A stretch of DNA of 64,000 bases from Adiantum capillus-veneris. Taxonomy: Eukaryota > Streptophyta > Polypodiopsida > Polypodiales > Pteridaceae. Where the stretch lies: assembly GCA_014529385.2 (NCBI GenBank), contig CM043963.1, positions 108,604,912 through 108,668,911 on the forward strand, written 5' to 3'. Shown here one piece after another: positions 12,892 to 24,386 of this stretch (position 1 is its first letter; each line of letters opens with the position of its first letter). Under the pieces are notes generated by a model. The model did not search any database and was not told where the DNA came from. It saw nothing but the letters and a program-made list of their open reading frames with translations. The position numbers and the translations under genes are program-made.

Positions 12892-13487
12892 CTATCTACA
12901 CAGACAGTCAGAGCGCATTGGCAGTTGCAAGGAACCCAGTTTTTTATGCTCGCACAAAGCACATTGAGGTGCATTACCACTATGTCAGGAGGAGGATCTC
13001 AACGGGAGAGATCAACTTGGCTTATGTGCCAACACAAGACAACCTTGCAAATTTTTGCACAAAGGCATTGTCTCGTGAGAAGTTCGAAGCTTTCCGCAAA
13101 GCTTTGGGCTTATTCCTCTTTATGTATTGATCATGTCCTTAGGGCATGCAACTTCCCTTTACTCACGTGCCTGCTCTCGTTCATCGCATCGGTCTACACT
13201 GACAGTCAGAGTGCATTGGCAGTTGCAAGAAGCCCAGTTTTTCATGCTCGCATAAAGAACATTGAGGTGCATTACCACTATGTCAGGGAGAGGCTCTCAA
13301 CAAGAGAGATTAGCTTGGCTTATGTGCCAACACAGGACAACCTTGCATATATTTTCACAAAGGCATTGTCTCGTGTGAAGTTCGAAGCTTTTCGCAAAGC
13401 TTTGGGCTAACTCCCCTTTGTGGATTGATCATGTCCTTAGGGCATGGAACTTCCCTTTACTCATGTGACAACTCTCCTTCACCACAT
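12892..13487 (+). pseudogene. Tandemly duplicated Copia RNase H end
   Basis: Two direct copies of about 297 bp (12892-13190 and 13191-13487) each encode the C-terminal Copia RNase H. Both carry YTDSQSALAVAR, then IEVHYHYVR and YVPTQDNLA, then FTKALS or a variant, followed by the same 3' untranslated stretch. The two differ by scattered substitutions, so the duplication is not recent or was formed by recombination between diverged copies. No complete polymerase is encoded. Confidence 0.88.
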
Positions 13488-13503
13488 CACTCCAGGGGGG
13501 ATT

Positions 13504-13577
13504 TGTTACCATATACATGTGGTAGTGATGTGTGTGAACACACTAGGACCCCTGCATTTTTTCCCTCTTTAGGAGTT

Positions 13578-13610
<33 letters not shown>

Positions 13611-13750
13611 TGCATTGTATATATGCCCATTCATTCTAGGGCTATCTATCTTTCCATCGCACACTAAGTAACACACTCTCTATTATGTGCCTTGAGCTTC
13701 TTTCGTCTTATCCAAGCTGTATGCGTTTCTCTGCAACCCTAACTCCAACA
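13504..13750 (+). repeat. 3' LTR of element C
   Basis: A 247-bp LTR running TGTTACCAT to CTCCAACA. It includes a run of 32 cytosines (13579-13610). A related copy lies on the minus strand at 47257-47482. Confidence 0.88.
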
Positions 13751-14039
13751 CTTAGGATTGCAAAAATGCAAGTAGCAAGAGTCATGGATGTGACACGAAG
13801 AACATTGTGAATGCTACCATTGTCATAGGAAAGAAAAATGAAAAAGGATTTCCGTTTGGTGCAAAGAGAGAAGGGTTAAGCCATTGTTGTAAGTTTTGCA
13901 CCTCCTAAAAGAAGTGTGAAGATAGAGAAGCTCAATGTTGTTGAGTTTCCACATGTTGGTGTTGTTCCTGTTGTGTCGTAGTCATTAGATGTACTAGTCT
14001 TCATTTTTTATTTGAGTCCAGAGGGCCGTTGTTAGCTCT
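13751..14039 (+). pseudogene. Element B nucleocapsid remnant
   Basis: The B gag sequence resumes right after the CTTAG duplication. A degraded basic region is followed by a linker. The zinc knuckle cysteines cannot be confirmed. There are several stops. Confidence 0.5.
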
Positions 14040-15256
14040 TGACAGATGTTATACATAAAATTGGATTATTGATTGGAGGTACCAATTTTCATGTTACTCC
14101 TCACAAGGAGAGATTCTCTAGTTATTCTTCTAGACATGGTTCAATTAAGCTTGGTGATTTTCATCAGTTTGAGATATGTGGCATTGGAGATGTGAAGTTG
14201 CATATCCACAATGGTGTTGAGTTCATGCTGCAAGGTGGTAACATGTATCAAAGCTAACTAAGAGCTTGGTTTCACTAGGACAACTTGATGACCTTGGATA
14301 CACTACACTATTTGGCAATGGTTCTTGGATGATCTGAGAAGGTAACTTGGTCATGCTCAAAGGCCAAAATTCTGGTGTAATATATTCTTTGTATGTCTCT
14401 TCCATGAAAAAGAAATCCATTTATATAGCCAAGCTACCTTCTATTGAGTTGTGGAATGAAGCAATTACAACGTTTGGCTATATTCTTGTGTTTATCTATT
14501 TTGATTTTAGTTTGTGTGAGCATTGCATATACGGGAAACAGACTACACTTACCACTTTCCCATTGAACATAGACTTGGTTCATAGTGATCTATGTGGGCC
14601 TATGCCACATAAATCTCTAGGGGGGGCATTATATTTCCTGACTTTCATAGATGACTCTACTCAAAAGGTGTGGGTCTACCTCTTGACGGGGAAAGATGAA
14701 GTCTTTAGTGTCTTCCAAAATTTCCTAGCTATGGCAAAAAACTAGTTAGGCAAGAAGTTGAAAGATTTGCACAATGACAATGGGAGAGAGTACATATCCG
14801 TTGAGTTTAAGGACTTCTATAGAAAATGAGGCATTCAGAGGAAGTTCACTATGTTGTACACACCTACTCAGAATGGAGTTATTGAGAACATATAGGATTA
14901 TTCAGGGAGAGGGTCACTTATATGCTATCTATGGAAAAATTACCTCAAGAGTTTTGTGGAGAGGTTGTTAGGACAATAGTGCATATAATCAATGAGTCGC
15001 CTAGTACACCATTGGACTACAAGATTCCGTAGAAGATGTGGATATGCAGAAGCCTAATTATGATAGACTACGTGTGTTTGGGCGTGAGTCATTCTCACAT
15101 GTGCCTAAAGAGCTTAGACATAAGTTGGACCCCAAGTCACACAAATGCATCTTTATTGGCTATGGTGCAGTTGGAGAGATGGATTATCGTCTTTGGCATC
15201 AAGAATCTTGTCGTAGCTCACAAGTGATCTTTAATGAATTAAAGATGCATAGATAG
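14040..15256 (+). pseudogene. Element B protease and integrase, broken
   Basis: The protease segment reads IGGTNFHVTPHKERF, where an active Copia copy would have D-S-G-A/T; the catalytic Asp is no longer readable. A GAG-pre-integrase stretch follows (LGQLDDLGYTTLF ... VMLKGQNSGVIYSLYV). Integrase has a CEHC zinc pair, the first catalytic Asp in LVHSDLCGPMP, FIDDSTQKVWVYLL, and HNDNGREY near the second Asp, with stops at 14743 and 14829. The end matches the Copia integrase tail (LRVFGRESFSHVPKE). Confidence 0.85.
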
Positions 15257-15539
15257 CCCATAAAAGAGTTTAGCGTAAAGTGAGATTTGAGGATGTACTC
15301 TCAAGTATAGCCACACAAATAGTTTAGTCTACGTGAAATGTACATACCGCTAGTAGTGCTCCAAAGAGATCCAGTGATGCTCTTGAGAGAGCAGAGTCTA
15401 GTAATCAAACGATGAGGAGATCTACAAATATATCTTATGCCTCTAAGTGGTTTCAACCAGAATTAGGCTATCTACTAGTCAGTGACTACAGAGATCCTAC
15501 CTACTACCAAGAGGCTATTAACATGGCAGATAGATGAGC

Positions 15540-17165
15540 AAGCAATGCAATTTCAATATATCTTGATTATGGCAAAATGAGACTTGGAAACTTACATAGT
15601 TACTAGAGGGCAGACAAGTTTTGCCTTGCAAATGGGTGTACAAGAAGAAGTACATGGCAAAGGATTCCAAGCCTAAGTACAAGGCCAAATTGGTTGTTAA
15701 GGATCCCAAGCCTAAGTACAAGGCCACATAGTTGCTAGAGGGCAAACAAGCCTTGCCTTGCAAATGGGCGTACAAGAAGAAGTACACGGTAAAGGATCCC
15801 AAGCCTAAGTACAAGGCTAGGTTGGTTATGGTTTTAAGCAAAAGAAAGCCATGGATTTTCATGAAATCTTTTCTCTTGTGGTCAAAATGACTACATTGCA
15901 TCTTGTGCTTGGACTAGTAGCCAATGAGGACATGGAATTGGTCCAAATGGATGTGAAGACAACATTTCTTCTTGGGGATCTTGATGAGGATGTCTACATG
16001 AAACATGCAAAGGGTTTTGAAGTCAAACTTGAGCAGCCTACAAGAGAAAAATTGGCGTGTAGCTTGCATAAGGCATTGTATAGATAAAAACAAGGCTCAA
16101 GACAGTGGTACATGAATTTTGACAAGTACATACAGTCCCAAGGGTATCAAAGGAGCCAAGAAGATCATTGCTTGTATAACAAAAAGTTGAACGATGGTTC
16201 ACTTATCATCTTGATACTTTATGTTGATGGTATCCTCATTGCCAAGAAGTCTAAAGACAAGATTACCATTTTGAAACAGTCACTCAACACACAATTTTCT
16301 ATGAAAGATTTGGGAGATGCGAATCATTTTTTTGGTATAGGAATCAAGCGAGATAGGAAGCGTAGAATACTAGAGTTGTCATAGGTAAAGTATATCCACA
16401 AGGTCTTGCAATGTTTTCATATGCAGAGGGGGAACGTATATTGAGTACCCCAATGTAGGAATATACAAAACTTATAAAAAGTGATGCTCCCAAGTTTGAT
16501 GCTAAGAAAGCGGGAATGGCCAAGGTGCCATATTCTTTAGTAGTTGGCAGTCTTATGTACGCCATGGTAGCCACAAGACAGGACATTGCTTTTGGAATGG
16601 GAGTGGTTAGCAAATTTATGGAAACTCGTGGCAAAAAGCATTGGGAATCTATGAAGCACATCTTGAGAATTGTGAAAAATACAACATACAAGTGCTCATG
16701 CTCTAGGAATAGTGGTGTATCCATTGTGGGCTACACGGATGCGGATTATGTGAGTTGTGTAGATAGTCAAAGATCCATGTCTAGATATGTTTTCTTATAT
16801 GCTAGAGAAGTTGTGTCATGGAGATCATGTCTCTAAGACTGATTATATGTCATCTTCCACCACATAGGCAGAGTACGTGGCAATTTCTGATGCTAGCAAG
16901 AAAGCAGTGTGGTTAGCTTGCCTAGTGGGAGATCTTGGCATTACTCAGGTTCCAGTGTTGCATTGTGATAGTCAGTCATTGTGTTAGTGAAAAGCCCCAT
17001 ATTTCACTCCAAGTCAAAACACGTAGAAGTCCCTTATCATGTGACCATGACACATTGGCTAGCAAGCACATTGAGCTAGTCAAGGTTCATATGGATGACA
17101 ACCCTGCAGATGTCTCACAAAGAGCCTATGCTCAGAGCAGTTTGCATATTGCATGGAGATGATGT
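15540..17165 (+). pseudogene. Element B reverse transcriptase and RNase H, broken
   Basis: Copia RT motifs include VQMDVKTTFLLGDLDEDVYM and an active-site loop LYVDGILIA, in which the second Asp of YVDD is Gly. RNase H has SLMYAMVATRQDIAF, the segment HWESMKHILRIVKNT and GYTDADYVSCVDSQRS, then degenerates. A 132-bp segment of the RT N terminus is tandemly duplicated (15599-15730 and 15731-15836). The YVDG change and multiple stops make it inactive. Confidence 0.85.
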
Positions 17166-17250
17166 GTGTAGGCCAAACCCACTTGAATGCTTCATGGTTC
17201 TATGGATGTACATACTTACACATATAGCCACTTGATCCACATTGGCCTTC

Positions 17251-17262
17251 AAGTGGGAGATT
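17251..17262 (+). promoter_or_regulatory. Polypurine-like tract at the end of element B
   Basis: AAGTGGGAGATT follows the RNase H region, as in Copia elements just before the 3' LTR. No LTR start is visible downstream, so that side is probably lost. Confidence 0.6.
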
Positions 17263-17332
17263 TTTAAATTTCAAGACAACTGACCGAACACCCATCACAT
17301 TGATCGTACTAAGGGCTAGCCCCATTCCCCAT

Positions 17333-17809
<477 letters not shown>

Positions 17810-17904
17810 GCTTTGATACCATGTAGAAATTGTTAGTGGGTCATCTGCATCGATGCTTGCTTATATATGCAATGCAGTGTATGTGCACACCAAGAGAGCT
17901 CACC

Positions 17905-17977
<73 letters not shown>

Positions 17978-18120
17978 TGTAAATAGTTACATGATTGATT
18001 TTATTATGCAAGTGATTACATCATTATTGCATGCTCAAAGGGCTAATTTAAAAGGTTGTGCTCCTTGGATGTTGGACAATAAAAAAAATGTAAGTGTTCA
18101 ATGGGGCTTAATCTCCACCA
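17810..18120 (-). mobile_element. D-family Copia 5' LTR with primer site
   Basis: Reading the minus strand, an LTR of about 299 bp (18120 down to 17822) ends in TCTACA and is followed directly by TGGTATCAAAGC (17821-17810), a tRNA-iMet primer site. It shares a long match (TGATGTAATCACTTGCATAATAAAATC and the GGGGCACAC region) with the plus-strand LTR at 29457-29694. A (GA)n run at 17908-17972 lies inside it. The internal part of the element to the left is not recognisable. Confidence 0.75.
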
Positions 18121-18129
18121 TGCCATGGA

Positions 18130-18559
18130 TGGCCGCCTACATGCAAGACAACGTGCACACCGAGAGAGAACCAAGAGAGAGACACAAAACTAAAAACAGC
18201 TAAGTGATTGATACATAATAAAATCAATCACTTACATTACAAGTGATTGATTTTATTATGTAAGTGATTACATCATTATATTGTGCCCAAAGGGTATATA
18301 TAAAAGGTTGTGTGCCCCTTCGATGTTGAGCGGTGGACAAGTGCCCAATTGGGATTCACTTCTAACAACCCCCCTCCGGTGCTAGAAAAATACAATTTTT
18401 TCTAGCCGATCCAAATAAGGGGAAACTTGAAATTCTTTTGGGTTTTTTATTTTATTATGTGAGAGATTACATCATTAGGGAATAAATGAAACATTGTGTG
18501 CCCCTTGGATGATGGGCCATGGACAAGTTTGAGTTCCCACTTGGGCTTGACCTCCAACA
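18130..18559 (-). repeat. Cluster of D-family LTR fragments
   Basis: Two further partial minus-strand LTRs end at 18367 (TTCTAACA) and at 18559 (CCTCCAACA). Both share the AAAGGTTGTGTGCCCCTT-type core and the TTTTATTATGT(A/G)AGTGATTAC stretch. At 18212-18262 a short forward-oriented piece meets a reverse one, giving a 22-bp perfect inverted repeat around a 7-nt loop. Confidence 0.75.
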
Positions 18560-18958
18560 ACCCCTCTCACATGCAATGTGGCATGAACCATGGAAGGAGA
18601 GAGTCGGAGACCTATTGAAAGATGTGTCTATGAGCAGGCCTGGAAATTGAAGGGTGCCCTTGTCCTTCCTAGGGAAGGGGAATTCCCTTAATTGGGCTTC
18701 GGAGAGGAAGGGCCATCATACACTTTGCCGGTCATCATGCAAGGCAAAAATGCACCAACCCGTCACTTGATACCCCTTAATTTTCTTGATCCTATGAAAT
18801 ATTCACTTGCTTTTGGTGTATCTTTTGTTGTTCCATACTTGAGAGGAGCTAGCATTAGGTATTCTTTAATTAAATTTGATGGCTAGTAATTTTTTAGAAT
18901 ATTTGTATATTATACTTTATCTCTGTTTGTGTCTCTTCCCCCCAAAAGCATCGATATC
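18560..18958. other. Unassigned
   Basis: Short frames only. A stretch near 18645-18720 (the GGGAAGGGG region) resembles 28570-28640 in style, but I cannot claim a repeat. Confidence 0.35.
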
Positions 18959-19689
<731 letters not shown>

Positions 19690-21534
19690 TGAGAGGCGGA
19701 AGTGAAAAAATAGACCCAGTGGCCTCTACACCAAGACTATGCACAATGGCCTCATCATGGGGGATACACAATAGGGGCACCACCTAGCAAGATATGCGGC
19801 TAGGACGCATACATATACACAATGAAGCATGCCATGGAAAACAATTTCGAGATCCACGCCCAAATTTTGAATGGGGTGGTCGGAGAATAAGGTGAGAGGA
19901 GGGGTGAGTGAGTGAGAATGGGCTCTCTACTCGTGCATGTAGTAAGGAAGATAACGAGGTCAGGGATACATGCAAGTATGCTCACTTCCCATACAACAGG
20001 TGGCGAATCCGCACACCTCAACATAAGCAGAAAAAAATGGCAAGGAACAAGCATATACCATACTCACAATGAGATGTATCCAAAGAAACACAAAGTATGG
20101 CACCAAGATGGAGTGTGTTGATTGCTTGCAAAAGATGAATACAATAGGTAGTGTATGGCACGAAAATGAGAAGGGAACAAGATCGTAGGAGGCATAATGG
20201 AGAGATGGGAGTTGATGGCGAGGAATATCACGAGTGTGTCCACCCTTCTTCTTCTTGAAATTGTGCCTTCAACCCTTAATTACAAGTGGTTTGGAGGTGT
20301 GGTGCTCATCTTTTGTGCATGGTGATGGTGATGATGATGGTGTTGTGATTATGTGATTCGGGTTCATGCTACAAGCATGTAGCACAAGAGTGTGTATGGA
20401 TAGGTGTGTGTGAGTGTGTATCTCTCCCCCCAAGTGAGCTCTCATGGCCTCCTTATATAGGGAAGGAGGGAAGGATTTAGCAATATTTCTATTTGAGGTG
20501 AGTGTCCCACTTTGGTGACTAGGAAAATGGGGTGCATGTGACTGTGGCTCCCATCTTGTCTCCTCATTATTTAAAATACCAGAGTCAATAGAGAGAGAAG
20601 AAGAGAGAATGTGGGTAGGATGTAGAGGATAGGAAATATTTACAATAGTTTAGCTTTGGATAGACATAAGCTTATTAGGGAGAGAAGAGAAAGGTAAGAA
20701 AATTATAAGAGAGGTTGTCGAAGGTGGATATTTGTTGATGAGGATGGATCCTCCAAAAATGGTGATAGAATTACTCTAGACTAGCCAAGACCTCATTAAA
20801 AGAGCCTTGTCTCTTGTAATCATGCTTGAAGACTTGTAGAACCATAGCCATTCTAGAAGGAAGAAAAGTGGGGATGGCTTGTGTCACCATTACACGAGAA
20901 AACTGGGGTCCACTACAAAAATCATATCTCCGTGTTCATAACTCCAAAAATTCTGAAAAAATTTGAGCTAAAAGTTGAGATCACGAGCTACATCTTTCAT
21001 GTTGAACGCTCCTTCAGATTCGGGGTTCTTCTTTACTTAAAAAATTCAACCAAATAATGTATTATTTGTGGCTGCAAAAGTCTTTTGGTGGTCCCCTTTG
21101 AGTGAACTTCTCTCTTGCCTTCAAGTGTAAGCTCCTTCATGTGTATGAAAACATGACCTAGAGTGTTGAAAAGATTGGCAATCATCTAGATGGAGGTATT
21201 ATTGAAATTTGAAAGTGGGGTTGAGGTTTGAAAATGAAAACTAGTGAATAAAATATTTGGTAGAGTGGAATAATATACATACATGAAAAAATATATTAGA
21301 AAATACTAAAATATATATATTTAATATTTTTAAGGTCAAAAGAGAGATCAACAAAGAAAGCTTACTTATTATGCTACATCGTGATTGATTAGCATAAGTA
21401 TTATTTATTTAATAAAGGCTAAAACGTTTGTGAAAAAGGAAGAAAAAATCAAAAGTAACTTATATAATGGAAAATATTTTGATAAAAGGGCAAAAATATG
21501 GGGGGGATTCCCATACATGGAAAAGCATGCCTCA
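19690..21534 (-). repeat. 3' LTR of element E
   Basis: 1,845 bp. On the plus strand it starts TGAGAGGCGGAAG and ends GCATGCCTCA. It includes a 7-bp-arm hairpin (TGCTACA / TGTAGCA) near 20367 that is also in the other LTR. Confidence 0.95.
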
Positions 21535-21549
21535 TTAGCCCTCCCCTTA
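21535..21549 (-). promoter_or_regulatory. Polypurine tract of element E
   Basis: The minus strand reads AAGGGGAGGGCTAA directly before the LTR start TGAGGCATGC. This is the expected place for plus-strand priming. Confidence 0.8.
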
Positions 21550-22235
21550 AGGCTAGAGGTATTCATGCCTCTAGCTCTTTTCTTGAGCATGTTGAAATAG
21601 AGTAGGATTTCTCCTTGGTGGCTGGTAGATCCTTGTAGGGAATAATGGATCCCTTGGAAGCATGAGGCTCCCCAACGTTCTTTTCGGTGTCCACCTGGGT
21701 CCCACACTAAGCGTAAATCCATTGTATGCAATAATGTCCTCTTCAGAAGATCACACTTATAATGATTCTTGAGTCCACAAGCTGCACAAGAATTAACTCT
21801 TGCATAAGTGATAGAAGGTATGGAAAGAACTTGATCATTCCTTGAAAGTATTCCAAAGCGGGACCATGCATGGCTTCCTCGTCCAGACACATAGCCAAAA
21901 GGGAGTAAGAAACCATAATCCTCATATCTTGCTTGTTTTCCTTCTTCATGCCAAATTGATAGAGACCTGTTGCCCACATGGATAGATTGCATGGTTGATG
22001 CCTGTTGCACAAGAGAGCCCACCATGTACAAAAGATAAAATGCAAACCACATTTTGAAAAATGACTCCATGTTACCACTAGTATGCAAAACCATTCTTCC
22101 TTGATTGGTGTGTCCTAGATCGATTCCACTGGTTGTTGATGTCAATCCTTCCACTCTTGTCGCAACCCAACTTAAAGAGCTTCCCAAATTAATGTTACAC
22201 ACAATGTTCACAACTAGAAAGGAAAACCTAAAGTG
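21550..22235 (-). other. Element E region between gag-protease and the 3' LTR
   Basis: An open frame of 268 codons (22211 down to 21405) crosses this region and runs into the LTR. It has one hydrophobic stretch (MWFAFYLLYMVGSLV) and a CAAC / KCD pair but no known domain. I treat it as probably untranslated or a relic; an envelope role is not supported. Confidence 0.3.
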
Positions 22236-24305
22236 CTAGTAGACCTCAATTGCATTTCTCTGCATGAGTCTTTCTCTAGAAAGGACTTGCCAAGTGGTCG
22301 TCAATATAACTTTTGGTCGTCTTCCACCAATCTCGTGCCATAGGGGTAGTTGAAGTGTCTTCACCACTTTCACCTGTGGTTGCAAATTTGAAGGGTCCAC
22401 CTTGTTGTGGTTGAATGTGAGGCCCATTACCTCAATGGAGCTATCACTTCCTTCACTCACTGTTGACTCCTCCTCTGAAGCGGTTGAAGATTCACCACTA
22501 GAAAACTCATCCTCGGAGGTTTCTAGATCCATGTCGCGTTGTTGACCTATCTTCATGTCGTAAAGTATTGGCCTTCCTTTTGCATCCTTCATCTGGATTA
22601 TGCCGGTGTCCCAGTCCTGCTTAGCTCTCATAGCCATAAGCCAAGGCCTCTCTAGAATGATAGGATAGCCCTCCCCTTTGTGTGGCATGACAAAGATATC
22701 CACATCTACCTCGGTGTTGAATGCCTTTATCCTAACTGCATTTATGACACCAACACATTGAACTTTTAAATTATTTGCCATTTTGGCTCGGCATGGTGCC
22801 GGCCGACTCACCTCTAAACCCAAACGGTGCATCATTTTTTCACTCATGACGCATATTTGTGCGCCACCATCGATGTAGATATTGGAGATGTGTTGCCCTT
22901 TGATGTAAGCATCCATCACTGGTAGTATGTCGTCTAGATTCCTCCCGGAGATAGCCCCAGCTATCTTTTGCTTTGGTCGCCTCGTGTTAACCATCTTTGT
23001 CCATTGTCTCCTCACCCTAGGTGCTAGGTGGAGTAACTGGGGCCAGGTGATTTTTGGGCCCTGCACAGAAACATCTTGAACCAAATCATATGGTTTAGAA
23101 CATTCACCCAAAGAGAAATCTACAATGTCAATTTTACGTCGTGACTTGGACGGCTTTTTGCTAGATTCCCCTTTAGTCTTCATCTTTTCTTCCTTTTGAG
23201 AAGATTCACCATGCCTAGCGCGTTTTACCCCAATGGCATCCACTCCTTTAACCTTGGTCTTATCCTCCTCCACTTTCTCCTTTCCTTTACCTTCAAGACT
23301 GATGACGCTTACTGTTTGATTGCCAACTGGTGGTGGGGGTAAGGGTGGAATGAGAGGTTGTGGTGGTGGTGGTGGTGGTTGTGGTTGAATGGGTGGTTGT
23401 AAGATTTGCATGGGTGGTGCTTGTCGTGGTGCCCTCGGTGGTGGTGGTCTTGCTCTTGGTGGTGAAACCTGGTTTTGTCTGGCTCCTCTGTTGAAATTCT
23501 GCCTCCTTGGTTGTGGACAGTAGTACATGCCATGACCATCCTCCCCACAATTGTAGCAGTGGTATTCTTGGTTTTGCCTTCGTTGTCCTCTCCCTTGCTC
23601 TTGGTTGCGATTGTGTGCATGCCCTTGTTGTATCAAATGGACTGAGAGATTCTCAAGTTGATTGGTGATTCGGTTGAGCAGGTCTTGCTGATCTTCAATT
23701 TGTTCTTGTGGTTGAATCCTCTGGGCGACTGTTGTAGGTGGTGCTAGAGGTGGTGGGGTCCTAACGGCTTCCTCTCCATCGATATTCCTGGCTTGTAGGC
23801 GCAACTTCTTGTCTTTAAGGCGGGCCACTTCAACTGCTAGCTCATACGTAGCAGGAAACCTTCCCTTCACCTTCTCTTTAAGAGTTGGCCATAACCCAGC
23901 CACAAACCGATCCTTCTTTAGGAAATCAGGTGCCCCCTCATCCTCTCTTAGCGATGCAACCCATCGCCCCCATAAATCTACAAACTTTGACTCATATGAT
24001 GCGTATTCCAGCATACTTCCCTGCTTCAACTCTGTCAACAATTGCCATAGTTTCTCTGATGTTGTGCCCTCTCCAAAACGCTTGACAAAGGCTGCCCTTA
24101 ATAAGTCCCACCGTTCCTTGGTTTCTTGTGCCAAGGCATTGTACCATGATCTTGCCTCCACCTTCATTAGAAGTGGGAAGATGCGCAAGCGCGAAGCATC
24201 ATCATCTCTCGCAGAGATGACACATGCTATTTCCAAGTTGTCTAGAAAGTCTGCAGCATCCTCGCCCACCTTACCAGTAAAGGTTGGAAAGGCTACACTT
24301 GCCAT
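22236..24305 (-). CDS. Element E Gag-protease polyprotein, 689 aa, open
   Basis: Gag packages the element's RNA and the protease domain would process it. From ATG at 24305 the protein begins MASVAFPTFTGKVGEDAADF. A longer frame begins with GTG at 24335, but the ATG gives the typical Gag start. Residues about 10-180 are a Ty3 retrotransposon Gag capsid region (WYNALAQETKERWDLL, FVDLWGRWV). Next come a Gln-rich helix, a zinc knuckle CYNCGEDGHGMYYC (C-x2-C-x4-H-x4-C), a Pro-rich stretch and a Lys-rich stretch. The protease-like domain has YIDGGAQICV and, about 80 residues later, YPIILERPWLMA. The first motif is D-G-G rather than D-S/T-G, and the second has E in place of the conserved G, so protease activity is doubtful. 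An acidic Ser/Glu tail follows and the frame ends with TAG. There is no internal stop or frameshift. Confidence 0.92.
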   Translation of the reverse strand: MASVAFPTFTGKVGEDAADFLDNLEIACVISARDDDASRLRIFPLLMKVEARSWYNALAQETKERWDLLRAAFVKRFGEGTTSEKLWQLLTELKQGSMLEYASYESKFVDLWGRWVASLREDEGAPDFLKKDRFVAGLWPTLKEKVKGRFPATYELAVEVARLKDKKLRLQARNIDGEEAVRTPPPLAPPTTVAQRIQPQEQIEDQQDLLNRITNQLENLSVHLIQQGHAHNRNQEQGRGQRRQNQEYHCYNCGEDGHGMYYCPQPRRQNFNRGARQNQVSPPRARPPPPRAPRQAPPMQILQPPIQPQPPPPPPQPLIPPLPPPPVGNQTVSVISLEGKGKEKVEEDKTKVKGVDAIGVKRARHGESSQKEEKMKTKGESSKKPSKSRRKIDIVDFSLGECSKPYDLVQDVSVQGPKITWPQLLHLAPRVRRQWTKMVNTRRPKQKIAGAISGRNLDDILPVMDAYIKGQHISNIYIDGGAQICVMSEKMMHRLGLEVSRPAPCRAKMANNLKVQCVGVINAVRIKAFNTEVDVDIFVMPHKGEGYPIILERPWLMAMRAKQDWDTGIIQMKDAKGRPILYDMKIGQQRDMDLETSEDEFSSGESSTASEEESTVSEGSDSSIEVMGLTFNHNKVDPSNLQPQVKVVKTLQLPLWHEIGGRRPKVILTTTWQVLSRERLMQRNAIEVY

Positions 24306-24386
24306 GATTACTAAGAGAGAGCTAGAAAGACACACTTCTTAACTTGAAAATTTTTTTCTTCTTTACAAGGAGGCGTGTATACCCTA

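Larger units (their letters stand above)
12779..13750 (+). mobile_element. Element C: internally deleted Copia, nested in B
   Basis: A 972-bp insertion bounded by perfect 5-bp duplications CTTAG at 12774-12778 and 13751-13755. It holds the first 72 bp of an LTR, joined without internal leader, gag, integrase or RT to two tandem copies of the RNase H end, then a polypurine tract (CCAGGGGGGATT, about 13493-13503) and a complete 3' LTR. The direct TG and CA ends and the target duplication show that the outer ends are those of a real integration. The deletion could have happened before or after insertion. Confidence 0.88.
12103..17262 (+). mobile_element. Element B: degraded Ty1/Copia retrotransposon
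   Basis: A plus-strand Copia coding body in the order gag, protease, GAG-pre-integrase, integrase, reverse transcriptase, RNase H. Integrase before RT is the Copia signature. It ends at a polypurine-like AAGTGGGAGATTT at 17251-17262. A 3' LTR is not recognisable after that tract. Every domain has stops or frameshifts, and gag is interrupted by element C. It is an old copy. Confidence 0.88.

Noticed and set aside
21405-22211. A 268-codon frame with a hydrophobic stretch after gag-protease of E, possibly envelope-like
   Set aside because: It runs into the LTR past the polypurine tract and has no signal peptide, second membrane segment or conserved domain. Treated as uncertain non-coding.
23809-24342. 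A 177-codon plus-strand frame
   Set aside because: It is antisense to the open Gag frame of E and has no motif.
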